Part shown: positions 33,972 to 44,509 of the stretch, in pieces
How the letters are laid out: each line of letters starts with the position of its first letter
Numbering within the stretch: the stretch's first letter is position 1
Source of the DNA: Lottia gigantea
Taxonomy: Eukaryota; Mollusca; Gastropoda; Lottiidae
Direction of reading: 5' to 3'
DNA length: 64,000 nucleotides
Assembly (NCBI RefSeq): GCF_000327385.1
Contig: NW_008708987.1
Span: forward strand, 770,939 to 834,938
Notes under the pieces: generated by a model
Databases searched by the model: none
Seen by the model: the letters and a program-made list of their open reading frames with translations, nothing else
What the model was told of the DNA's origin: nothing
Position numbers and translations under genes: made by a program

Positions 33972-36900
33972 CTATATCTCAGTCTCTGTAGAATCTAACC
34001 TAGCTCTATGTACTCCACTAGGCCTACGACTTCGTGAACTCTCTGAATCTTTATAATTCACCATGTTCACTTGAATTTCTTTGTCATTTTTCACAACATC
34101 GTGTTTACACTTCCAACAAATATAGGTCCGTTGAGATTTGTACTTCGGTTCTGGCTGAGTTAAAACTTTTGCGATTAACGTCATTGGCACTGTTTCACCA
34201 TAGACTGGTTTGTCAAGTCCGTTTTCAACGTCATTTTTATTTTGATGATTATTCACAGAATACACCATTGCTGTTGGAGGAAAGGTTGCTATAGGAACAC
34301 GTATTAATTTTGACTCCTTTTCTTTGGCTGAAGAGTTCTCCATATTTATTTTTTGTTCACTTGATAAATGTTTTTTGACACGATCTTGTAAGTCAACTGG
34401 AAGCTGAAAGAATTCCATTAACAAATTCTATAACATACGTAAATCTTATTGCATTTACATACCAACTTTGGCAAAGGCTGAGGCTCAATAAAGGCCAAAA
34501 GTCTTTTAATTCACTGACGGAAAATAAAGATTACCATTTATTTCTGTTTCAAAATAAATATTGTAAAAGGGTGATATAGACAGTGACATTATAATAATGG
34601 TAAAAAAGACAATTTTATGGATAGATACTTCTGGTATATTTATTACTTTCAACGTTTCAATGTGGTTCTCACACCGTCATCAGGAATATGATACTTCTAA
34701 AAGATTTATTACTTTCAACGTTTCAATGTGGTTCTCACGCCGTTATCATGAATATATTGGAATATATTGAAACGTTGAAGTAATAAATATACCAGAAGTA
34801 TCTATCCATATCTATAAAATTGTCTTATTTATCTATATCTTGTGCTTCTAATTTGTCATTGAAAGATTATTATATTAATGGTAATTTGAACAATTGAACG
34901 AGAGTAGACCAAGTTGGTTTCTACGATTTATGCTGGAAACTAGAAGAGTATATTGCAAATTAATAGTGGGCAAAAAAGTGCTGTGAAAGAGGAGGGAGGG
35001 AGGACGGACTCATTTCAAAACACTGTGTACATACTGCATTTCTTTTTGGAGGTGCCACGCAAGCTAGCAGTAGGGATGTAGGTTGAAATAGATCAGTTGT
35101 CTGAAGAACAGCGTGAAACTCTCAGTAACAACATGTTTCAGGTTCTGTTTTAATATTTCTATAGATCTACTTACGTAGTCTAGCTTATGAGCTATAAAAT
35201 TGGAGGGTTTACACTGTAGCAATTGTACTGCCATATTGCAATCTGTTCTATAACGGTCCTGCAAACAAAATATTAAATACTTCAACATATTGATCTTCAA
35301 ATTATTTAGATAAACATTATTATGTGGTGGTAATAGATGAAAGGTACTTTTGGGCTAAATTTCAATTTTCCACAGCAGGGCCAGATCGGCTTAATGTGAA
35401 TTTTTTTTTTGTTTCTTCATAGCAATATTTGATTAATGCTTTCATCAAATACAAAACTGAATATACATGTATATCAAAGCAGAGTTCCTTGCAGAACATC
35501 TTCTACTAACTTAATTACAGAATCAGTAAATGTTGAATTAAGTTGGAATCCTGCATCTTGATACCTCACAGAAAGGTCAAAGGTAACTGACTCACTTTTG
35601 CCTCAAGGATTCAAGATCAAGATAAGAATAATCAAAATATCTTACATTTTCTTCCTCAAGATCACAAATAGTGAGTTTAGCATCAACTAATTTGGATGTA
35701 GAAGAGGCCAGTTCACGCTGTAATTCTGTTTTCTCTCCTTCAAATTTATTTACCTGTAAAATATAACAGGGTATAATAAAGGTTAACCGCCCCCCTCGCA
35801 GCCCCGAAAGCAAGTTTTTCTGCCAAAAATCTCCTAACTAGGTTAACTAGGCAATCTCAGATATCTCGCCCCCTCTCGGACGTAAACCTGGCTCAACCAC
35901 TGAAGACCAAATATGTCTATAAGCCAACCTAGAGGGTGTAAATAACAGATTTAAGAGATGAATGAACTTACAACTTTCAAGAGTTTATCCTCTAATTCAT
36001 GATTCACTTTCTGCATTCTTTTATGACTGTCTAATAACCTAGAAAAAATAATTACCCATAAGTCTCTGGAAGGCAAAATGGCTTCACATCCAACATTCTT
36101 CTTGCTATTTCTTATTTCTTATTCAAGGCAAATTGCCCACAGTAAAATTTTACAAACTATATGATAACATTTAAGGAAAGAACAAAAACAAACAAACAAA
36201 AGACAGGGAGGATATAGAATGTTACTATGTATAGATAGCATATTATTACAAGCCATTATCGACTATGTTTATATCTTACTTTGTTAGTCATTTGTTAAAC
36301 ATTTTAGCCGTAGTTTTAAGTCAAGATTACTGAAGAATTCTAAGGGTTGGCACGAAATATTATCAAATGGATGTCACAATGCAAAAGTTCCATCCATTAG
36401 TGATTGTAAAAGCTGTTGACAATTCATCTACATTAAATTTCTAGTAATACTGTCACTGGTGTCTAAAGATAAACTTCAAAGATATGTATCATATTGTATG
36501 TATTCTATCCTGATATACATTGTATCATATCTGTAATGGCCATGCGTATTGAATCGTGGTACCAAATTCATTGATAAATAAATGATAAATTGTTATTTTT
36601 TTTTATCTAATAACCCATATTGTGATACATTGTATCTCTTTTATTGCATACACATCACACTTGCATCCCTTTTATTCTGACCTAATATCACTGAATAAAG
36701 TTATTATTATTATTATTATTTTATCCTGACACGTATCATATCGTATCATATCGTATCGTATCATATCGTATCATATCGTAAGGCCATATTGGTGAAAGCC
36801 TGTTCCATTTCTTAGAATAAAATATTGTATTAAAAAAAAAACAGTTATAATATTTACCTATCATATCTATCACGTAGTTTATTAAATTCATCTGTAACTT

Positions 36901-39900
36901 TTAATAACTCCCAATCAGCCACTTGTTTACTGTCTAATAATTCATGTTCTATCTGTGATATATGACCATTACTTCTCACCAGATGGCTTTGTAACTCCTC
37001 TATTTGTTGATGCAGATCCAAACTGAAAAAAAAATTCAATTAAGCGTGAACTTCATCATCCACATCCAGATAAACTGACTATTTATGATCTTGGGAAAGA
37101 AAATGTGAGATATCTACAAAATATTACGTCAAATCACTCAGTTTGCTTAGAACTAGGCTTTCTGTTAATGTCCGTATCACAGGTTTTCTAGCTTTTTTCT
37201 ATGTGTATTGGGGTAATTTAAGACTTCTATTTGCATGATTCCAATTTTCAGTCGGATGATTGTGTTCCATATATTCATAAAAATGTTTATAGAACTGTAT
37301 GTTATATGACGTCACTTTTTCAAAAGCTGCTGATAAGATCCAAGTGCCTTTGTGAGAGCTTTGTCATGAAACACTCTGTCTTAGAGAAACTGGAAGAAAG
37401 ACAGTCTAAAGAAAATGATTTGTATAACTCAAGGTTTACAATTGCTGAAAACACTATCATAACTAGAAAAAAAAACAAATTAGCAACAGAAAATTCTGAC
37501 TCAAAATCAACCCCCATTTATTCAATCGAAATCAATCTCTAATGATATTCTACTGTAAGTTTAACCAGTGACAGTATACTCGGTAATGTAGTGTGTAGGT
37601 GTCTTCATGACCAGTCTTTAACACAACTTTTGAATCTCACGTCTCGATCTTTCCAACCTGGTTTTAGGAATATATCATGTCTTCACAATATATAGTTTTT
37701 AAAATATTCTATTCAAATATCTGTACGCCATCTTCTCAAAAACTTAATTAATCAAGTACAGAAAAGGAAAAATTCAAAATGTATTTATCAAAATCATATT
37801 AAAATAATACCTGTTAGCCATGTTCTTAGAAAAACTAATTAAGAAAAGTAAGGAGTGGAAAGAACGATAAAACAATTGTGAGAACTTCAACACTTGCAAT
37901 CTGCTGCACATAAAACAATGGAAATCTATAAATCTAATCAATTATTCTGAGTGAAAATCTATAATGTTAGTTTCTTCATATTGACAACCTGTCTTAGACA
38001 GTTCTATATACTTAAAGGGATTACTGTAATGTTTTTGAGTCAGGGCTGATACAGTTCCAGCGTCCTGGAACTGTGGGTACAAATAAGGGGCAGATTGAAT
38101 GGTTTGAGATTCCAAATCCAGAAGCACTGTCGAAGCACCATAGATGAAAGCCTCTTATGAAGGATTTGACAGGTTCTCCATCCTTAATCATCCAAATATG
38201 TGCTAGCGACAGTATTCAATCAAACCTCACAAAGTCTTCCTGACGAACACAAAAAGATCGAAAACCACTTTTTTAAAAATATCTTAAGACAAACAAAACC
38301 AAATTCTAAATATCATTTGGCCTGACTGGTTGTTAATTCCCTTTAACTTATTGAACATCAGTAAGTTTTATTCAATATGAAAATAATGAATAAGTCATGT
38401 CAGCAAATTCCGCATCATCAAAATTTTTCCAAACGAGCTAAAAATATGGGCACGTGATGAATTGGCTATTGAGCTGCTTAGCTGGATTTCAAATCTCCAA
38501 ATGTGAAAGCCAAATTCTGCCAATTTGAATTGGTTTCAAACACAATATTGCCATGATCAGGAAAAAGCCTCAGGCAAATCTGTTGCTAGAATTTCAGAAA
38601 TATGCCGAAAATTGAGGTTTATGTCTTTCTTTCCAGCAACTAATTGGGCTAATTAAGACAGGTCAAATGAACTCTAGCCTACTGCTATATATCTACAATA
38701 TCCATACCAATCCAATATCAATTCCAATCCAAAACGCAGTTTCTGAAAATCATGCAACTGTAGGTTAGGAAATGTATGCTGCACGAATCATCCAACATCT
38801 CCAACAGTATTCCACAAACCAAGAAATCAACAAAATAAACCATATTCTTACCAAAAACTAGAACAATTTGATGCCATCCTTCATTTGCCTTTCAACAGAT
38901 AATCCCAAATTAATAAGGCAGGAGAGACAAGAAAAATCAATACCAATCTCTTACTAACTGCACAATTCAATGGTAGTTATTTCCCTTGGTTTTGCCATGT
39001 CGTCTGCTTAAATCACAGAATGGCGTCTGATCAATAATTACAAACAATGTTTTCCGTAGGAGGAATTGAGGGGCAGCTACATCATATATGGAGTCATTTC
39101 TTGGAAATTGGCTAATCATTATAGTCTTTTTTGGAGATCATAGATGTGTAGGACATTCATTCATTCAATTTCATTCATTCATTCAGCTTGTTTATTAACT
39201 AGATTATTTATTCATTCATAAATTTGTGGAAACTGGCATTTATAAAGGAGTGAACAGCCTAATATCTACACTTCATATCAAATGCCAAAAATTTCAGTAC
39301 CATAATCTCAACCGATTTTGTTTCAAGTCGCTAAGATAACCCCATCCCTCTTGCCTTTAACACCTATAATCTCTCGTTCTCGCCTCTGCCTGAATAAGTT
39401 ATTGTAAAGTTGATACTAGAGGAATTTCTGTATATATTAGTAAAATAGCCAAACTTTGCCTGAATAAGAATTGTAAAGCGGATATACTAGAGGAAATTCT
39501 GTGTGAACTAGTAAACTAGCCAAGCTCTGGTATCAATAAGAATTGTAAAGCGGATATAATATAATTGTGTGAACAAGCCAAGCCCTGGTATCAATCTCGT
39601 TAATAATTTTCTGTTATAACAAATTGACTCAATTTATTATCACTGCTTATCAGGATAAATACTGTACGATGATTATACACCATTTAACAAATAATACAAG
39701 GGAATATATTATGGTCTATGATATAACTCCCTTCTTTAATAACAAAGTACATAACTGAGTTGAATATATAGGAGTAAAGGAATAGATCAAGAGGGTGATT
39801 TTTTGTTTACTTAAATGCCATAATAAGACATTATTAACGATTTCTCGATTGTAAGTTGAACCTGCTGTAAATGCATATAAGAGAAAGAGCAATGCCAAGA

Positions 39901-41115
39901 TGTTTGGCTAAGGACAAGCTGGTAGAAAGGATCCTCGTGAACCCGAGTTGTTTTCCTTGTAAGAAATGGTTGTTTCTTTCTTTCTAAGTTTTAAAGAGAA
40001 AGTCATCTTGGCCTTTCAGAGATTTGAATTTATAGAACCAAGTTGAAACCAGATAACAATGTATGGAACTGGAGGAAGGAAGATAACAATCAGTCCAGAC
40101 TAATTAGTCTAATTAGTCCAATGTTATTTATTAAAGAAATAGGTCCGATGTCTGGAGATGGGAAGGCTTTGAACTTCTATTACAGGTTATATTTCAATAT
40201 TCTCACAATATATAATAAGATAAGATTTGAACGACATTTAGAAGTGGAGAGCATACATATAACAAAAATACAAGGGAATATATTATGGTCTATGGTATAA
40301 CACACTTGTTTAATAACAAAGCATATATCATTTCACCAACATTGAAACGTCGTTCAGAAGAAAATCATCGCGTGTAAATTGTTCTGTTTAGTGTTGGGAA
40401 GTGTGTTATACCAAATACTCCCATAAATTTAAAAGAATAAGGGAAACTGGACGTCTGATTTTAATTTTGTAAACTAATACTGATAGCCGAAATTTCAACT
40501 CTACACCTGGGATTATCAACTTGGCACCACTTTCAGGGAGTGTATACAGTGTAAGTGGTATGTTTATTCTAATCAATATGTATACAGCCAAATATAAAAA
40601 CATAGATAACAAAAACTTAAATCATCTTACCTTGATGAACTGCAGGTTTTACAAGTACAACCACATTCCTATAACAAAAAAAATGAATGAATTGGCTTAA
40701 TAAATGAATGAATAAATAAATGAATGAATATATATGAATGAATTGGCTTAATGAATGAATGAATTGGCTTAATGAATGAATGAATTGGCTTAATGAATGA
40801 ATAAATGAATATGCATGAATTGAATGAATGAATAAGTTTACTGAATAGTAATATTCAATGAATATGCATGAATGTGAATGAATGAATATTATTCATAAGT
40901 TTGATTATAATTAAATAACTTTTTAAAAATGTGCATCAATAAAGACTACTGTGATATTAGGCATGCGTTGTTAAGTTGATAATGATATGAACTCTACATC
41001 CAAATCTCTGTTAACTTTCAAAAGATAGAAAAACATAGCCTACCTTGCAAGAATAGATACTAGAAGCACGAATGTCAGAGGCAACTCTCCGATGGTTACT
41101 TTTATTCCTCTCCAT
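33972..41115 (-). CDS. TJAP1: TJAP1/BEGAIN-family coiled-coil protein (tight junction-associated protein 1-like)
   Basis: Seven exons, 41115-41044, 40668-40631, 37022-36858, 36038-35972, 35753-35646, 35258-35175 and 34403-33972, encode 321 residues. An in-frame TAA 12 bases before the ATG supports the start. Residues 23-33 hold five cysteines (CKECGCTCKTC). A coiled coil follows (about 38-160), then RYRTDCNMAVQLLQC and LPVDLQDRVKKHL, and later LIAKVLTQPEP, all hallmarks of human TJAP1 and BEGAIN. Human TJAP1 sits at tight junctions and the trans-Golgi, and BEGAIN at synapses; the role here is inferred. The protein ends TETEI, a class I PDZ ligand (T-x-I). It is shorter than human TJAP1 (about 550) because the long proline-rich tail is missing. 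A CWKC pair lies in the last exon. The long intron 37023-40630 carries microsatellites and MITE debris. Confidence 0.88.
34617..34809. mobile_element. Foldback element in a TJAP1-like intron
   Basis: ATGGATAGATACTTCTGGTA and TTATTACTTTCAACGTTTCA at 34617-34660 are mirrored at 34766-34809. Between them the TTTCAACGTTTCAATGTGG block is duplicated. A CGAAACGTTG motif at 47820-47832 hints at relatives elsewhere. Confidence 0.6.
36720..36782. repeat. (ATT)n and 10-bp ATCATATCGT-type microsatellite
   Basis: (ATT)n at about 36700-36720 is followed by a run of CGTATCATAT units. It lies in an intron of the TJAP1-like gene and probably forms the tail of a LINE fragment that begins near 36590. Confidence 0.7.
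40684..40875. repeat. GAAT-rich and 21-bp microsatellite
   Basis: Repeated GAATGAATTGGCTTAAT units grade into (GAAT)n. It lies next to the short second exon of the TJAP1-like gene. Confidence 0.8.
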
Positions 41116-42987
41116 TTTCAGATTATGTTAATTTAAAATCAGAAATAAATTTCTGAAATAAAGGGAAATGACTGTGAATTATGTAAATATATGGATACAG
41201 GCAACTTAATAAAAGGATGGTTTAGAGGTTTTCTAAATCTTTTTCTATGACATATGTGTATCAGGGACACTGACACAATTCTCTGTAGGTAGCCTAGGGG
41301 ACGAGTTAACTCACTTTGTAGACACATTAACTGTCGACAAGTTGACATGAACACATGACACTGAAAGCATTGTTTTGAACAATGAGTGTGGCTTTTCATA
41401 CAGGATCTTTAGGTCTACTTTGACCTTAACTTTTTTGACATGTAGATACTTAACAGATGTTTTTGACCGTGAATAGGCCTAGTGGATAACTTTAAACAGT
41501 TTTATGTGACACTAACAGTGACAGATGGGTTTTAAGAGTACATAGCTTTCTTGAACTACAGATGCCCCTTTAATAATATTAATATATTTGATCTAACAGA
41601 TGCAGTGTAGTAACAGAGAGTTTTTGACGGTGGAAAAGTTTAACCTTAACTATTTATGTGACAGTGTCACTGACAGATTGAATCTTTTGTTTTTGGAGAA
41701 GTTTCTTATTGTGGCAATGAAGAATCTAAAGTCACAGATCTGCTGTTCTAATAATTGTAATATCCCAAAGGCATGAGATTGAGAATGGATTCGTCATGTA
41801 CTAGGGCGGGTCTGACAACTTAAAACAGTGAAAATCGATTGTAAAGAAAGTTCATCATCTTACACGTAAACATTCCACCAAAACAAAATATGACAGCATC
41901 GTTTCCGTAAACCCAGAAATCAAAACGCCATCAAAATACCGTCAATAACAAGATGTGCTGGATACCGTAGAAATTAAAATAAAACTAAACCAAAACGAAA
42001 TATTGTTTAATCTGTACATATTTGAGTGAGCTTTGACAAATTGAAATCATTTTCAAATCAATAAGAGATAAGATAGAAATTTGAAGATTATGTTTATTTG
42101 TATGATTCTGAACCTTTCTTCTGGCTATCACTTTATTTCAATTCTGTACGGATTTAAACGGTAGCCTTACCTTTTTGGATGACGATGACTGCATGGATTA
42201 GTAAAAAAATTCTGTCACGATTTTTCGCGAAACGAAAGTTATTCTTTCATGTAAACCACATAAAAAATCATGTGTATAATTTAATTGATTATTCAGAATA
42301 TCATTTTCAACTGATGATCAAATTTTAAGGTTTTGCGAGTCGTTCATTAAGATTTGAAATAGTGACATCTGTAGTAAGTCATTTAGACACTTGAGAGAGG
42401 TGAATATTTTGATGGACCCCATGGATGTTATTTTGACCCCCCAAAAAAGGCTGTTACCTCCATCATTTAATAGCACAAAACTTCCGCAATTCTGACTCCA
42501 CCCAGTTCTTTATAATTTTACTGGGTCAGGGACAGAATGACGGCTTAAGACTCAAAAAAAAATTTACTTAGACTGGCAGACAACCCTTCGCTTGATAAAT
42601 GAGGCATAATAATATATAGCCTTGGAACAAAAATTTCTAAATAGTCTTTGGTACCGTAACATTTTCATTGTTCACAGATATTTGTTTGACAGAGCTGTAG
42701 TAATTCGGAGTCAGAAAGTCCAAAAGTTGTTAAAATAAAAAAAAAACATAATAAAAATTGGATATCTTTTATCAAAAAACAAACGAAAGCTCTACATAAT
42801 AGTGTTAACTAGTTAAATTATTCATCTCTAAATTCTTCTGTAAAAATTTACATTTTCAAGTCTAAAAATAGTGAAATAGTAATAAAAATAGATCAAAGAT
42901 CCAACTAAAACATACACAATTTGTGTTTTCTGTTTTAATCTTCATAAATTCTATATTCATTACAAATTTCTTCTATTTCTAGTCTTC

Positions 42988-43191
42988 TTAAAGAGCTTGT
43001 AAATAGGTTTTCTAAACTTAATATTTTCATCAGGGACACTGATAGAACCAATTTGCACCATTTCAATATTCAGTTAGTGAAATTACAAAAACCAAAAACA
43101 TCTGACTAAAATTGGAATGGTGCAAATTGATGTTATCAGTGTCCCTGATACACATAAAATATTTGTGAAACCTCTTTACATTCCCTTTAAA
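42988..43191. mobile_element. Palindromic MITE, complete, with TTAA at both ends
   Basis: The left end TTAAAGAGCTTGTAAATAGG plus TTTTCTAAAC matches the reverse of the right end (TTTGTGAAACCTCTTTACAT, then TCCCTTTAA). The inner arms ATCAGGGACACTGATAG and CTATCAGTGTCCCTGAT-type sequence (TATCAGTGTCCCTGATACAC) also pair, as do CAATTTGCACCATTTCAAT and ATTGGAATGGTGCAAATTG. Both ends carry TTAA. Confidence 0.75.
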
Positions 43192-44291
43192 TTTATTGCA
43201 AATTTTCACAGAAGAATAAGGTTGAAATTATACTGATAAAGACAGAAGGATTTCAATAAAATTCTTCCACAGTCTTACAATATTTTGATAAGATTCAACA
43301 GGATTATAATATTTGAATTATTTTGAAAACAACAATAAATTCTATGTGACCAACATCATATACAAAATTCTTTATAAAATGCAATAAAAAAGTTTAATTT
43401 TGGTTTTAATTAGGAATGCATATAGTTTAAGAAAATGCTCAATATTCAATATTTTTATATTAAGTTAGCCTGAATGAAAATATGGAAAGTTAAAACAGAC
43501 TTGAAATTTCTTAAACTCAAACCGATAGAATCAGGCATATAAAAAAATAAATATATAAGCAAAAGAAATTTTAAGTAGTGTCAGATCAGCAGTCAAAAAT
43601 CATAGCCTATTAGTGGATTTATAGTTATGAAGAAAATAAAAATATTATTTTTAATATTTCTTGCAAAGCATCATTCAATTACCTTAACAAAAAATATAGA
43701 GAAAAAATAGCAAATTTTCAAGCCACAAATTGAAATATCACAGTTTTGTTATGAAATGTACAAGAAAATGATAAAAATGTCTGTATTCTTTAATATATAG
43801 GAGATAAAAACATTAATATTTCCAAAAGGAACCAAAAAAGAAAAAATTTTACAGAATTACAAAAGTTTGAATATTGCTAATACCTATGAAAGATAACACA
43901 AGAATGGTCCTACATAGATAGTTGTGCTTATCTGGGGGACAATTCCAAACATCAACACAAGGTAGTATTAAAATCAAAAGAAAAGTCCTGCAGCTAATTG
44001 CTAATTATTGTACCTAAACACAAAGTTAACTGTCCTCAGATTTGCACACGTACCTTTGTCAGATTATAATGAAAACTTAAAAAACTAAACAGATCAATTA
44101 TGCAGTATAATGAAGCTATAATTATGCAAACATTGCGTAACACTGTAAACAATAAATATAACAATAAAAACAATGACTCTCTATAAATCAACAATATTAT
44201 ATCTGATATAACTATGGTATAAATATGATATGCACTGCCTGGATACCTGGTGAATATAAATAAGACTCGAGGGCTCTTAAATATTAGAATG

Positions 44292-44297
44292 TTTATT
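44292..44297 (-). terminator. Candidate poly(A) signal of SELENON
   Basis: AATAAA on the minus strand lies about 213 bases past the stop at 44510-44512. If it is used, the 3' UTR spans about 44275-44509 and should contain the SECIS element. Confidence 0.5.
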
Positions 44298-44509
44298 GTA
44301 TTATAGAGTACAAGCCTATTCCGCTGATTCATCAACATCTCAAGATCTAAGACCAACTTCTTATGTCATCATTATAAAATGTGACCCATTAGGAAGCCAA
44401 TTTTGAGGCCCATGAGGTACTGGTATGTATAAGTGTTTAAATATTGGATTGAAGTTTGGATAGACTTGTGTCTTGTGATACAATCTGTTGGGTAAATGGT
44501 GGACCATGT

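Larger units (their letters stand above)
41116..44509. other. Intergenic stretch between the TJAP1-like start and the SELENON stop
   Basis: The upper part (about 44275-44509) is the inferred SELENON 3' UTR. The rest is AT-rich DNA with a palindromic MITE at 42988-43191 and no exon recognised on either strand. Minus-strand frames at 41139-41399 and 44036-44356 show no known domain. Confidence 0.5.

Noticed and set aside
37231-37542. 103-codon plus-strand frame in the TJAP1-like intron
   Set aside because: Low-complexity, Lys/Ser/Asn-rich translation with no domain. It begins in a MITE fragment and has no splice partners seen.
44330-44372. Hand-drawn SECIS candidate (AUGAUGA ... UUGAUG)
   Set aside because: The helix between the cores is only three to seven base pairs with a bulge and the loop lacks a clear AA placement, so I do not call it.
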